A DNA stretch of 64,000 nt. It comes from Alloprevotella rava. GTDB lineage: Bacteria > Bacteroidota > Bacteroidia > Bacteroidales > Bacteroidaceae. Shown piece by piece: positions 52,301 to 61,636 of this stretch. A program made the translations under genes and the position numbers. Under the pieces are notes generated by a model, which saw only the letters and a program-made list of their open reading frames with translations, did no database searches and was not told the DNA's origin. The DNA is taken from the NCBI RefSeq assembly GCF_014195585.1, contig NZ_JACICA010000001.1, forward strand, positions 248,001-312,000, in the 5' to 3' direction. How positions within the stretch are numbered: the first letter of the stretch is position 1; each line of letters opens with the position of its first letter.

Positions 52301-52990
52301 ATGAAGCATCTGATAAGTTTATTCCTGATATTGTTTTTCTTGTGCCAAACTCTCAGTGCACAGGATGTTGTTGAATCTCTCTCCGTTGATACAACAACCG
52401 TTGCCGTCGCAGCCCACAAACCGTTGGCCCAAAACGAAGCTTTGCAGCCGATTCTCGAGGTGCGCAATCCCGCATATAGTGCGTTCTCTCCGTTCTATGG
52501 TAGTTTCTGGGGTGGCAGTTGGTCGCTACATCCTGGCCTGAACGTACAGTTCGGAATGAGTGCTTCCGTAGCTTTCGGAAAGCATGCGCCCAAAGGCGTT
52601 GGTTTTGGGCAAAACTTAGCGTTGGCGTATGTAAAACCCATCAGCGCGCGACTGCTTTTTGCAGCTGGTGTCTTCGCCAACCATATGAAGTGGGACGGAT
52701 ATGGCGGTACTGAACTGGGAGTGGGCGTTCTTGCAGCCTATCGGGCTACAGAAAAACTCGATGTATATGCCTATGCCACGGCAAGTTTAGTGCCCAAAAA
52801 CGCACTATTATGGAGCCCCTACTATTGGGATGCCCCCGCGAAATATCGCGTAGGGATGGGGGCTAACTGGAAGGTAAACGACAGCTTCTCGCTCGGTTTG
52901 AGTGTTGAAGCCTCTAAGCGTGAGGGGTTCAATCCTTATCATGTTGAAAACTACAACCTCATGAAACCCTATCGCGGTCTTGATTGGTAG
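52301..52990 (+). CDS. Small outer-membrane beta-barrel protein, hypothetical
   Basis: The 229-residue protein has a signal peptide (MKHLISLFLILFFLCQTLSA) and alternating hydrophobic/polar strands (LNVQFGMSASVAFG, QNLALAYVKPISARLLFAAG, ELGVGVLAAYRATEKLDVYAYA, VGMGANWKVNDSFSLGLSVEAS), the look of an eight-to-ten-strand barrel. No named family is recognised. It is divergent from the GH127-like gene and monocistronic. Function unknown; an OmpW/OmpX-like role is only a guess. Confidence 0.65.
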   Translation: MKHLISLFLILFFLCQTLSAQDVVESLSVDTTTVAVAAHKPLAQNEALQPILEVRNPAYSAFSPFYGSFWGGSWSLHPGLNVQFGMSASVAFGKHAPKGVGFGQNLALAYVKPISARLLFAAGVFANHMKWDGYGGTELGVGVLAAYRATEKLDVYAYATASLVPKNALLWSPYYWDAPAKYRVGMGANWKVNDSFSLGLSVEASKREGFNPYHVENYNLMKPYRGLDW

Positions 52991-53119
52991 CGTTTTTGGC
53001 TATTTCTACTCACAATTCTCTCCAAGAGTTTTTCGGCATCAATATAGGTAGTGTACCACAATTCTATTTTTAGGTACAGAATATCTTGGGAGAGTATAAG
53101 TGCAATAAATCGAATCGTG

Positions 53120-53242
53120 AATATCCTTATTGCGTTTTCAGACACAATAAGTCTATCAGCTTACGCCCTTATTCTGCCAGTTCACATCCTTATTGCGTTT
53201 TCAGATGCAATAAGCTTATCCGCTTACGCCCTTATTGTATCC
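53120..53242 (+). repeat. Family A repeat with 63-base tandem period
   Basis: Two copies of TCCTTATTGCGTTTTCAGA-YR-CAATAAG followed by a CTTACGCCCTTATT arm start at 53124 and 53187. This is the first part of the 1055-base gap before the DUF285 gene. Confidence 0.75.
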
Positions 53243-53256
53243 ACTCCCTTTAGTAA

Positions 53257-53398
53257 TGTCGCACGCTCACCCACTGTCCCCGGCGGGGACACACTATGCT
53301 TAACCGCGGGTGATGCCCGAAGGGCGAACCCGTGGAGAAGTGGAAAAGTGACATAACCCCCTCCGACACCGACGGTGTCGCACAGCACCCACTCCTGT
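53257..53398 (+). repeat. Family C GC-rich hairpin block, forward copy
   Basis: Three successive palindromes: TGTCCCCGGCGGGGACA (53275-53291), CGGGT-GCCC-GAA-GGGC-ACCCG (53308-53333 region) and CGACACC-GAC-GGTGTCG, then CACAGCACCCAC. Base composition is clearly GC-richer than the surroundings. Confidence 0.65.
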
Positions 53399-53422
53399 TT
53401 ACTTCCTCCTCCCTGGATTTCG

Positions 53423-53645
53423 TTTTTTCGTTGTCACGTCGTCACGTTGTCACACTTTGAGTATAACAGCTTGATAATGTATATATTGCGCGCGTGACAA
53501 TGCGTGACAACGTGTGACAACAAAGAGAGTTTGTTGTCACGCGTATAAGTACCTCTCTATCAGCATCTTCTCTTCCTCCGTGACAACGTGACGACAAAAA
53601 TCGAGTATTTTCTTAGGAGGAGAGAGGGAGAATACTCCCTCGACG
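53423..53645 (+). repeat. Family B repeat, full-length copy
   Basis: GTTGTCAC GTCGTCAC GTTGTCAC, CTTTGAGTATAAC, a cluster of GTGACAA octamers (53494-53522), an inner GTTGTCAC, the closing GTGACAACGTGACGACA, and the conserved tail ATACTCCCTCG. Confidence 0.8.
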
Positions 53646-53815
53646 CTTTCAGTGCGACACCGCCGGTGTCGGAAGTTAGTGCTGTTGTCTGTCCACGGGT
53701 TCACCCTCACTTCGTTCGGGCATCACCCGCGGATAAGTGGATAAGTGGAGGCGAAGTCCTCCCATCCCTCCGACACTGGAGGTGTCGCACAGCACCCACG
53801 CTCATCCGTCCACTC
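53646..53815 (-). repeat. Family C block, inverted copy
   Basis: Its centre (CCACGGGTTCACCC, TTCGGGCATCACCCGCGG, 53695-53743) is the reverse complement of the centre of the block at 53257-53398; CGACACCGCCGGTGTCG and GACACTGGAGGTGTC hairpins flank it. The two C blocks thus bracket the B element. Confidence 0.65.
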
Positions 53816-53837
53816 CCCTCAACGGAAAAATATTTTT

Positions 53838-53868
53838 TTGCATTATTAAATAAGTTTCCATACCTTTG
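53838..53868 (+). promoter_or_regulatory. Promoter of the DUF285 gene
   Basis: TTG (53838-53840) and TACCTTTG (53861-53868), 20-base spacing. It gives an unusually long leader of about 170 bases before the ATG at 54045. Confidence 0.7.
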
Positions 53869-54044
53869 CGAAAATACAACTTTTATAAAAGAAACCTGTC
53901 GCTTTGCTTTCTAAAGAGTCGAAAGGCGGACAAGGTGTTAATCTAATGATTCGAAATTACTATTAACCTCAACTGCCCAACTTCCCGATACGGCACTCCC
54001 AGAAAGCAGATAGAAGACGAGGAGACAAAGGGGAAGCAAAAATT

Positions 54045-54932
54045 ATGAAAAAACAGTTACTCAAGAATCTATGTACTGTGCTCATTGCATGGTTTATGGC
54101 ATTGTTGCTCCTTCCGCAGTTAGCTCAAGCACAGGAGAAGGAAGCGTATGTAGTGAAAAGCAGCGATAAGAAAACGCTGACTTTCTACTATGACGATCAG
54201 AAATCTTCCCGCACTGGGAGCAATGTGTGGGGAATTGAGGAGACGAAGAAGGAATTTTCTCTAACATATCCTGTCTGGTCTGGAACGTGGATGGCCCCTG
54301 AACCAATTGTAACTACTGCTATCTTTGATGCTTCATTCAAGGATTTTCGCCCCCAAAATACTGATTTTTGGTTTATCCATTTCACGAATCTAGAGGAAAT
54401 AAAGGGTTTGGAAAACCTTAATACATCTGAAGTAAGCAGTATGTATGCAATGTTCCGTAAGTGTGAAAAACTCACTCAACTCGACCTTTCGGGTTTCAAT
54501 ACGGAGAAAGTGCAAAATATGCAACATATGTTTGCTGACTGTTCAAGTTTAACTTCCCTCGATCTTTCCAACTTTAAAACAGATAATGTTAAATACATAG
54601 ACTATATGTTTTCTAACTGTAATTCTTTGACAACTATCTATTGCAATAATACTTGGACATGTTCGAATTCTCAAGATATGTTCGAAAATTGTACGAATCT
54701 CCAAGGAGCGGTGAAATACGACGCAAGTAAGGTAGATGTTTCAATGGCGAATCCCGAAACAGGATATTTTACGAAGAAAGAAAGTACAGGAGTTGCCACC
54801 GCTACCCTCAATGGTGATGCAAACATCCAGGCGATTTACTCTACTGACGGAAAAAGACTCAACGAGTTGCAGAGCGGACTGAACATCGTCCGTATGAGCA
54901 ACGGTACTACGCAGAAGATTCTGCGCAAGTAG
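54045..54932 (+). CDS. DUF285 / BspA-like leucine-rich surface protein
   Basis: The 295-residue product has a signal peptide (to about residue 29, LLPQLAQA), a N-terminal region ending LEEIKGLENL and about four DUF285 repeats (NTSEVSSMYAMFRKCEKLTQLDLSGF, NTEKVQNMQHMFADCSSLTSLDLSNF, KTDNVKYIDYMFSNCNSLTTIY, ending QDMFENCTNLQG). The C-terminus IYSTDGKRLNELQSGLNIVR plus QKILRK is like the sorting tails of type IX secreted proteins. BspA-like proteins bind host matrix or other cells; here that is inference. Few repeats make this a short family member. Confidence 0.82.
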   Translation: MKKQLLKNLCTVLIAWFMALLLLPQLAQAQEKEAYVVKSSDKKTLTFYYDDQKSSRTGSNVWGIEETKKEFSLTYPVWSGTWMAPEPIVTTAIFDASFKDFRPQNTDFWFIHFTNLEEIKGLENLNTSEVSSMYAMFRKCEKLTQLDLSGFNTEKVQNMQHMFADCSSLTSLDLSNFKTDNVKYIDYMFSNCNSLTTIYCNNTWTCSNSQDMFENCTNLQGAVKYDASKVDVSMANPETGYFTKKESTGVATATLNGDANIQAIYSTDGKRLNELQSGLNIVRMSNGTTQKILRK

Positions 54933-54949
54933 TGTTCTCAATAAAATAG

Positions 54950-54998
54950 AAATTCCCCACGAACTGCTCGCTGCGAGTAAGTTCATGGGGAATTTTTA
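54950..54998 (+). terminator. Terminator between the DUF285 gene and recQ
   Basis: AAATTCCCCA-C-GAACT and AGTTC-A-TGGGGAATTT with an inner CTCG/CGAG stem, followed by T residues; it lies between converging genes and can act both ways. Confidence 0.85.
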
Positions 54999-55107
54999 TT
55001 ATGGCTTTTCTGTGAAACTGAAAAGTAAGATAAAAGATGGGCTTCAGCATACCCGTTGTGTGTGAGGATTTTTCCTGAGTTTTTATTGTTTGCTGCGTGA
55101 GAGCGGC

Positions 55108-56934
55108 TCATCTGTTGATTTCTTCTAAGAAAACCTCTCCGTACTTTGCTTTTTTGAAGTCGCCAACGCCAGGGACGCGGTCGAAATCGTCCAGCGTGTG
55201 TGGACGAAGCGTTGCCATGGCGTGGAGTGTGCGGTCGTTGAATACAACGTAGGGCGGGAATCCTTGTTCTCGAGCCAAGCGCAAGCGGAGCTCTTTGAGG
55301 CGTTCGAACATCTCTCCGTTTGTGACTCCGCGCTGTATTTCTCCCGCATCGAAGAGAGAGAGGGTATCTTTTTCCTTTTGGCGCGCTGCCTTTTTTTCTT
55401 TCTCCTTTTTCTGGAAATCTTCGTGTTGAATTTGGGCGAATTCGATGGGGCGACGGCCAAAGAGGACATCGCGCCCTAAGGTGGTAATCTTTAGGTGGTC
55501 GCCCTCGTTGTATGCCACCTCCACAAGCCCGAGTTGGAGCATCTGTAGCAGGTAGTCGCGCCAGTCGTGAGCCGTTACATCCCGTCCTGCACCGAATGTT
55601 TTTAGTTGTTCGTAGTGGGAGGAGCGGACAGTGGGCGAATAGGTGGCGCGCAAGATGTCGATAACTGTGCTGAAACCGATGCTTTCTTCGGTGCGGGCGA
55701 TGGCAGAAAGGGCTTTCTGCGCGAGCGTAGTGCCATCAAAACGTGTCGGAGGATTTTTGCAAACATCACAGTTGTGGCAGTCGGTGCTTGTTTCTTCACC
55801 AAAATAGTTGAGCAATATGCGGCGACGACACACACTGGCTTCGGCGTATTCCCGCATACGGTTGAGGCGTTCCATATTGATGTTCTGCTGACCACTATCC
55901 TGAGCGAAACGTTCGAGCTGAATGATGTCGGCGTAATTGTAAAAAAGGAGCGTGTCGGCAGGGTCGCCATCGCGTCCGGCACGCCCTATCTCTTGGTAGT
56001 AGCTCTCAATGCTTTTGGGCAGGTTGTAGTGAACAACCCAGCGCACGTTGCTCTTGTCGATACCCATACCAAAAGCTATGGTGGCTACGACGATTTGAAC
56101 ATCGTCGTTGATAAAGGCCGTTTGCGTTTTGTCGCGCACATCGGCCGATAGTCCAGCGTGGTAGGAGAGTGCGCGAACACCTTTTGTCGTGAGTTTTTCA
56201 GCGACGCTCTCTGTTGTCTTGCGCGACATACAATATATAATACCTGCTTGTCCGGAGCGTTCGTGCAAGAACCGGAGGATGGCTTTGAGTTTTTCGCTTC
56301 CGTTGAAGCCGCGAATGATCGTCAGAGAAAGATTAGGGCGATCGAAGGAGGAAACGGAAATATAAGGGTTGTGCAACCCGAGTTGTTGGAGAATATCCTC
56401 GCGCGTCACCTTGTCGGCCGTGGCAGTTAAAGCCATCATCGGAACGTTAGGCAGATCGCGGCGGATTTCCCCCAATTGCGTATATTCGGGACGAAAGTCA
56501 TGTCCCCACTGGCTAATGCAGTGGGCTTCGTCGATAGCAACAAGCGAAATTTTGGCGCGAGAAATCCAGCCGTGTAAGGATGCCAATAATGCTTCGGGGG
56601 AGAGATAGACGAGTTTGTATTCCCCGTTTACACACGCCTCTTGGAGTTGCACGCTCTGCTCAAGCGGGAGTGAACTGTTGATGGCGCAAGCGGGAATGCC
56701 TGCTTCTAAGAGACTTTCCACTTGGTCCTTCATGAGCGAGATGAGCGGGGAAACAACGATGGTTAGCCCCGGCAGAAGTGCTGCTGGTATTTGGTAACAT
56801 ACAGATTTTCCTCCTCCTGTAGGCATCAGCACAAAGCAGTCGCGCCCGCCAAGTACTGTGTCAATGATTTCGGCTTGCTTGGGGCGAAAACTATTATAAC
56901 CAAAGTATTTTTTGAGAGCTTGTAGGGGAGACAT
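55108..56934 (-). CDS. recQ: ATP-dependent DNA helicase RecQ
   Basis: The 608-residue helicase has Walker A PTGGGKS (38-44), [17 protein letters not shown], the aromatic-rich loop region, motif [12 protein letters not shown], the zinc-binding cysteines ([18 protein letters not shown]), an RQC winged helix and a C-terminal HRDC domain ([28 protein letters not shown]). It unwinds DNA in recombination and fork repair. It lies 34 bases after dnaA on the same strand, so it is probably co-transcribed with it. Nothing unusual in length. Confidence 0.95.
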   Translation of the reverse strand: MSPLQALKKYFGYNSFRPKQAEIIDTVLGGRDCFVLMPTGGGKSVCYQIPAALLPGLTIVVSPLISLMKDQVESLLEAGIPACAINSSLPLEQSVQLQEACVNGEYKLVYLSPEALLASLHGWISRAKISLVAIDEAHCISQWGHDFRPEYTQLGEIRRDLPNVPMMALTATADKVTREDILQQLGLHNPYISVSSFDRPNLSLTIIRGFNGSEKLKAILRFLHERSGQAGIIYCMSRKTTESVAEKLTTKGVRALSYHAGLSADVRDKTQTAFINDDVQIVVATIAFGMGIDKSNVRWVVHYNLPKSIESYYQEIGRAGRDGDPADTLLFYNYADIIQLERFAQDSGQQNINMERLNRMREYAEASVCRRRILLNYFGEETSTDCHNCDVCKNPPTRFDGTTLAQKALSAIARTEESIGFSTVIDILRATYSPTVRSSHYEQLKTFGAGRDVTAHDWRDYLLQMLQLGLVEVAYNEGDHLKITTLGRDVLFGRRPIEFAQIQHEDFQKKEKEKKAARQKEKDTLSLFDAGEIQRGVTNGEMFERLKELRLRLAREQGFPPYVVFNDRTLHAMATLRPHTLDDFDRVPGVGDFKKAKYGEVFLEEINR

Positions 56935-56968
56935 GAGTAGAAGCCCTTTCCTTGAATAAGTGCGGATT

Positions 56969-58306
56969 TTAGTTCTTAAAACCTGCTTCGATTTCTTCCA
57001 CCTGGTGGCGGAAGTTCTTTTCAGTTGACAAGCGACGCTTTACCATACTGCAAGAGTGGAGCACAGTGGAGTGGTCTTTCTTTCCCATTTGTCGTCCTAT
57101 TTCGGCGTAAGACAAATCCGTGTATTTATGGCTGAGGTACATAGAGATTTGGCGTGCCTGTACGATTCCCTGCTTGCGAGTTTTCGACATGACTTCTTTC
57201 TCTTTCACACCGAAATAGGTGCAGACATGGCGCGTAATGGTGTTGAGCGAAAGTTCCTTCTTTGCCAAATTGATAGCTTGAGAAACAATGCGCTCGGCTA
57301 AAGGTAGCGTGATCTCTCCGCAGAAATCAACAATGGAATAAGCCATGATGGAACTAATGATTCCTTCCAAATCGCGAATGCTACTATCCACATGAGTCAC
57401 AATAAAGTCGACCACTTCTTTAGGGAACTTGAGTCCGTCGCGGCGAATCTTCGTTTGAAGAATCGCACGGCGCAAAGCTAAATCAGGTCGTTCTATCGGT
57501 GCCATCATTCCCGCGCGGAAACGCGTTAACATACGTTCTTCGATGCCCTCAAACTTTGCCGGTTCGCGGTCGCTGGAGATGATAATCTGTCGGCCGTTCA
57601 GCTGCAGGTGGTTGAAAATGTGAAAGAAAGCTTGTTGGGTCTTAGTGGTAGTAAACTCTTGAATGTCGTCGATGATGAGCACATCTATCGTTTGATAGAA
57701 GTGTATAAAATCATTCTGCGTGTTGTTGCGCACAGAATCAATAAACTGCGTTTTGAAAAGATGTGCAGGAACATAGAGAACACGCATTTCCGGATGTAGT
57801 TTCAAGAGCTTGTGTCCAATGGCAGAAATAAGGTGGGTTTTGCCTACTCCGCTAGGCCCGTAGAGAAAGAAAGGATTGAACGTCTTTCCTGGATGCGCTG
57901 CGATGGAAAGAGCAATAGTGCGCGCTAGCTTATTGCTTTGTCCCTCCACAAAATTATCGAACGTGAAACTCTGATTGATGTTCGAATCCAGTGGTGGTAG
58001 TTTCGGTTTCGGGTTTGCAGCAGGGCGTTGCGGTTGGTTTTCATCATCGGCCGATGATATAATAGAGTATTGCAGCGAAGTACCTACACCAAACGCGTGT
58101 TCAACAGCTTTTGTAATCTCTTTGAGGAAATGCCCCTCGATGTATTCTGTGAGGAAAAGATTGGGAACACCAATTCTCAGTACGTGGCTTTCATAGCTTA
58201 CGAACTGTACGGCAGAGAACCACGTCCTAAATTCCTGTTCGGAAATGCTTCTTTTGAGGATGGAGAGGAAAGCCTCCCACTGGTCTTGCTGTTGGGTGTT
58301 GCTCAT
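56969..58306 (-). CDS. dnaA: Chromosomal replication initiator DnaA
   Basis: The 445-residue initiator has domain I (residues 1-80), a short Pro-rich linker, the AAA+ domain with Walker A GPSGVGKT (150-157) and [10 protein letters not shown], and the C-terminal DNA-binding domain with [17 protein letters not shown]. It melts the origin. I see no cluster of TTATCCACA boxes around it, so the origin is probably not adjacent. It is followed by recQ. Confidence 0.96.
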   Translation of the reverse strand: MSNTQQQDQWEAFLSILKRSISEQEFRTWFSAVQFVSYESHVLRIGVPNLFLTEYIEGHFLKEITKAVEHAFGVGTSLQYSIISSADDENQPQRPAANPKPKLPPLDSNINQSFTFDNFVEGQSNKLARTIALSIAAHPGKTFNPFFLYGPSGVGKTHLISAIGHKLLKLHPEMRVLYVPAHLFKTQFIDSVRNNTQNDFIHFYQTIDVLIIDDIQEFTTTKTQQAFFHIFNHLQLNGRQIIISSDREPAKFEGIEERMLTRFRAGMMAPIERPDLALRRAILQTKIRRDGLKFPKEVVDFIVTHVDSSIRDLEGIISSIMAYSIVDFCGEITLPLAERIVSQAINLAKKELSLNTITRHVCTYFGVKEKEVMSKTRKQGIVQARQISMYLSHKYTDLSYAEIGRQMGKKDHSTVLHSCSMVKRRLSTEKNFRHQVEEIEAGFKN

Positions 58307-58451
58307 TCTGTATTTCTTCCTTCCGTTTAGGGAAGTGCTTGCAAAATTCGTAAAAAAATAATAAAGGGCAAAATATTAAGCCCGTGTATTCATATCTTTT
58401 TCTTCTGTTATTCTCTGCTTTTTTCAGTGAGCTGAGGAAGAGGCAGATAAA

Positions 58452-58482
58452 TGCCGGCTACCATGGTATGTGGTGGCCGGCA
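58452..58482 (-). terminator. Terminator of the amidase-MCE operon
   Basis: TGCCGGC-T-ACCA and TGGT-G-GCCGGCA pair around a 7-base loop, 54 bases past the MCE-gene stop, ahead of the dnaA start. Confidence 0.75.
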
Positions 58483-58535
58483 CTATTAGTTGATACTTTC
58501 TTGTCTTTTTTTAGAGTAGCCTAATTGGGTTATTC

Positions 58536-59462
58536 TCATTTACTTTTCTTGCCGAACACGCTGAAGTGGACGTAGCGTTTCGGGTGTGCCTTGAGGTCGG
58601 TGACAAGAGAGTCGGCGTTTTGAAAGGTGCGGTTGAGGTTGTCGTAAAGCCCGCGATCGTTCATGAGCAGACCTAAACTATTGTCTTTTGAGTTGAGTCT
58701 AGTGGTGAGTTGTCCCGACAGGTTGTTGATATTGCGGGAGAAACCCTCTACTTCTTTCAGTGCGGAATTGACCTGCTGCATGGTGCTCTGTACATCCACG
58801 CCTGCCAAATTTTCGCTAAGTTTGTTCAGATTTGTACTTGCTTGATTGAGTTTCGCCATCATCTGCGGCACATCGCGCCCCATCATCTTATCGAGCTGTG
58901 CACTTGTAGTGCGGAGGTTCTCTGATATAGCTGCTGCATTGTGTAACATCTGTTGGAGAGCAGGGTCGCTGGTGAGCCGTGTGAAATTGGTCAGGATAGA
59001 GTCGATTTTCGGGATGAGAGCCACCATTTGAGGAACGCTCTGTTCCACCTGAGCCATAGCTCCTTCGTGTGGGCCACCTTTGAGCGTGTCGCCACGTTCG
59101 ATGTATTGCGTTGGGTTAGGGCCGAGGATGAGATTCATCGTCACACCGCCCATGAGCGAAGTTTCGAGTTCTGCCTTTGTCCCTTTGGGGACGCGCATTT
59201 CCTTGTCGAGTTCTACGGCAACTACCACCTTGTTGGTGCGATCGTAATCGTATTCGATACTGCGCACGATACCCACTGGATACCCATTAGCATAGACGGA
59301 ATTACTAACCGTTAGTCCTTGAATATTCTCAAACTCTACATAGTAGGTATTAGACGACTTAAAGATGTTAACACCTTTCATGAAATTGATTAAGCTGTAG
59401 AGCAAAGCGATGGCTACGATAGCAGTCAAAGCAATCTTTACTTCTTTTGTAAAAAAACGCAT
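58536..59462 (-). CDS. MCE/MlaD-family protein
   Basis: The 308-residue protein has an N-terminal anchor (residues 10-27, VKIALTAIVAIALLYSLINF), an MCE domain (about 38-115: YYVEFENIQGLTVSNSVYANGYPVGIVRSI, ..VPKGTKAELETSLMGGVTMNLILG) and a long helical tail. It resembles the substrate-binding MlaD part of lipid-transport ABC systems, although MlaE/MlaF homologues are not in this window. It follows the SPOR amidase gene by 42 bases, a pairing often seen in Bacteroidetes. Confidence 0.88.
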   Translation of the reverse strand: MRFFTKEVKIALTAIVAIALLYSLINFMKGVNIFKSSNTYYVEFENIQGLTVSNSVYANGYPVGIVRSIEYDYDRTNKVVVAVELDKEMRVPKGTKAELETSLMGGVTMNLILGPNPTQYIERGDTLKGGPHEGAMAQVEQSVPQMVALIPKIDSILTNFTRLTSDPALQQMLHNAAAISENLRTTSAQLDKMMGRDVPQMMAKLNQASTNLNKLSENLAGVDVQSTMQQVNSALKEVEGFSRNINNLSGQLTTRLNSKDNSLGLLMNDRGLYDNLNRTFQNADSLVTDLKAHPKRYVHFSVFGKKSK

Positions 59463-59504
59463 ATTGTTCTTTATGTGCTGATTGTCGGGTGAATGTATAT
59501 GTAT

Positions 59505-61121
59505 TTATTTTTTCTCGTTACCTTGAAACTTCACGATGAAAGCATCGGGGTATTTCTTTTGCAACTCCTTGAGTGCGCTGCGTGCTTCTGCTTGAGAGGC
59601 ATAGTTGCCCGAGGTGTATTTATAGAGTTTTCCCTCGTGATAGCAACGCACGTCGGGAAGCCCCTTAAAGCGTGCATCAGTAGTGGAAAGTTTCGTTGGT
59701 GTGGTGGCAAACTGCACGCGGAAGGTGAGCTTGTTTTGCTCTTTAGCAGGTTCAGCCTTCTCAGCCTTTTTTGTTGAAGGCTGTTTCTCTGCTTTAGTAG
59801 CCGACTGAGCGGAAGCTGCGAGATCGTTTTCTTTTACGATGAGATAACTCTTATATCGAGCTGGTAGCTTCTTAGTATCCTTTTCGGCTTCAGCCTTGCT
59901 ATTGTAGTGTCCTGTTGTGTAGATATAGAGGTTGCCACGTTTCGTGCATTTCAGGTCTTCCATTCCGCGGAAAATGGGATCTTTGAGTGAAACCTCCGTT
60001 GAAGTAGCAGCAAACTGAATCGTATAGCTCGGGCCTGTTGGGGTCTTTGCTGTGGGGTTCGGTTTAGCAGTCGTAACTTGTTTTTCCTCTTTGCGAGGTT
60101 TCGGTTGCGTGGGTTCTTTGCGTGCTGTCACCGTTTCTTTATTGGTTGGCTTTGCAGGAGTGTTGTCCGCTGCTTTGGCGTTCTCTTTCTCACTAATGGC
60201 CGTAGTCTCCGCATTCTCTTTCTGACGGGGCGCAACAATGGGAGCATTGTTTGTTTCCACTGGCACCACCTGTACCACAGAAGTGTCTTCCTTCGGCGTA
60301 GTTTCCGTTGCAGAATAATTGCTGAAAATGGGCGGCGGTAGCGTCTTACCGGCGTATCCGTGCTGCTTTCGATAGTCTATAAAACCATTGTAAATAGCTG
60401 TGCTAAGCGTTTTGATTCCCTCTTTGGAGTTGAGAAAAGATTCTTCTTCAGGCGTAGAGATGAAGCCCAATTCTGTTAATACAGCAGGCATACTTGTTTT
60501 GCGAAGCACGAGGAATCCCGCTTGATGCACACCTTTGTCTTTGCGGTTGGCGCGTACATAGTGTTTCTGAATACAGCGTGCCAGGTCAACGCTCTGTCGC
60601 ATAAATTTGTCCTGCATGAACTCGAAGATGACATAACTCTCCGCTTTGTTGGGGTCAAAGCCTTGGTAGCGCGACTGATAGTCTTTCTCATAGGTAATAA
60701 CGCTATTCTCGCGTTTTGCCACTTCGAGGTTAGCTCCAGCACGGGCCATACCAAGCGTGTAAGTTTCCGAACCGTAAGCTATGCGCCCAGCTGGTAAGGA
60801 ATTGGTATGAACAGAGATGAAGAGATCTGCCTTGGCGTTGTTGGCAATATCGGCGCGCGTGTCGAGCGGAATGAAAATGTCCGTTTTGCGCGTATAAATC
60901 ACCTTCACGTCTGGGCAATTTTGTTCCACCAGACTACCGAAGGCGAGTGCTACTTGAAGGTTTATTTCCTTTTCTTTAGAAAAACTACCCACAGCACCTG
61001 CATCGTGTCCACCATGACCTGGATCGATTACCAAAACAAAAGTTTTGTCGGCCCAAGTAGCGGTGTTACCGATGAGCAGAAAAGCGATTGTGAGCAGTGT
61101 GTATCGTAATCTTCCGAACAT
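59505..61121 (-). CDS. N-acetylmuramoyl-L-alanine amidase with two SPOR domains
   Basis: The 538-residue protein from the ATG at 61121 has a signal peptide (MFGRLRYTLLTIAFLLIGNT, cleaved near residue 24), an Amidase_3 domain (VLVIDPGHGGHDAGAVG, FISVHTNSLP, PAVLTELGFIST with the catalytic Glu), a low-complexity Pro/Lys/Thr/Glu linker (about 250-355) and two SPOR-like repeats (YTIQFAATSTEVSLKDPIFRG and FRVQFATTPTKLSTTDARFKG). It hydrolyses peptidoglycan at division sites. A -7 element at 61141 excludes the longer frame to 61172. Confidence 0.92.
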   Translation of the reverse strand: MFGRLRYTLLTIAFLLIGNTATWADKTFVLVIDPGHGGHDAGAVGSFSKEKEINLQVALAFGSLVEQNCPDVKVIYTRKTDIFIPLDTRADIANNAKADLFISVHTNSLPAGRIAYGSETYTLGMARAGANLEVAKRENSVITYEKDYQSRYQGFDPNKAESYVIFEFMQDKFMRQSVDLARCIQKHYVRANRKDKGVHQAGFLVLRKTSMPAVLTELGFISTPEEESFLNSKEGIKTLSTAIYNGFIDYRKQHGYAGKTLPPPIFSNYSATETTPKEDTSVVQVVPVETNNAPIVAPRQKENAETTAISEKENAKAADNTPAKPTNKETVTARKEPTQPKPRKEEKQVTTAKPNPTAKTPTGPSYTIQFAATSTEVSLKDPIFRGMEDLKCTKRGNLYIYTTGHYNSKAEAEKDTKKLPARYKSYLIVKENDLAASAQSATKAEKQPSTKKAEKAEPAKEQNKLTFRVQFATTPTKLSTTDARFKGLPDVRCYHEGKLYKYTSGNYASQAEARSALKELQKKYPDAFIVKFQGNEKK

Positions 61122-61140
61122 ATCGAGACAAAATATGTGG

Positions 61141-61148
61141 CAAAGGTA
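61141..61148 (-). promoter_or_regulatory. -7 element of the amidase-MCE operon
   Basis: CAAAGGTA on the plus strand is TACCTTTG on the minus strand, 20 bases before the ATG at 61121. It decides the amidase start. Confidence 0.6.
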
Positions 61149-61286
61149 AAAATAAATTTCCATACACACCATTCACTTTCTTTTCCTCCTTCGGAAATAG
61201 TCACATTTTCATTTCTTTATATCTTGCTGCCCGATAAACTTAGAGATACGAATAGAGAGGGCGGGGTGCGAAGAACGCAAAGCGCA

Positions 61287-61366
61287 AATATCCTTATTGC
61301 GTTTTAGGATAGAATAAGGATGTCAGCTGATATCCTTATTGCGTCAGCTGGCGCGCTTATTGTGGC
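61287..61366 (+). repeat. Family A repeat core
   Basis: TCCTTATTGCGTTTTAGGAT-AGAATAAGGATGTCAGCTGATATCC-TTATTGCGTCAGCTGGCGCG-CTTATTG, in the 691-base gap between the amidase and S46 peptidase genes; directly followed by family B. Confidence 0.8.
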
Positions 61367-61423
61367 TGAGACGAGAAAGGGTAAGTCAGAAATAATGAAT
61401 AATCTCCCTCCTTCTGAGATCTT

Positions 61424-61636
61424 CTTTTTTGTTGTCACGTCGTCACGTTGTCACACTTTGAGCATAATGATCTGAAAACATGTACATTACGTGTGTGACA
61501 ACAGTGTGACAACAAAAAAAGTTGTTGTCACGCATCTAACCGTCTATTTATCAGAGTGTTCTATCCTCTGTGACAACGTGACAACAAAAACGGAGTTTTT
61601 TCTTGGGAGGGGAAGGTGGATAATACTCCCTCGCTG
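61424..61636 (+). repeat. Family B repeat, full-length copy
   Basis: GTTGTCAC GTCGTCAC GTTGTCAC, CTTTGAGCATAAT, GTGTGACAACAGTGTGACAACA, an inner GTTGTCAC, the closing GTGACAACGTGACAACA and the tail ATACTCCCTCG. Eight octamer copies are present. Confidence 0.8.

Noticed and set aside
53588-53914. Plus-strand 108-codon ORF in the 53 kb gap
   Set aside because: Composed of family B and C repeat sequence and runs over the DUF285 promoter; not a gene.
54045-58306. dnaA region as replication origin
   Set aside because: No TTATCCACA cluster was seen around dnaA, and its neighbours are recQ and an MCE gene rather than dnaN or gyrase genes.
3936-61366. Family A arrays as a CRISPR array
   Set aside because: Units alternate orientation, spacers are 8-12 bases and themselves semi-conserved, and no cas genes are present.
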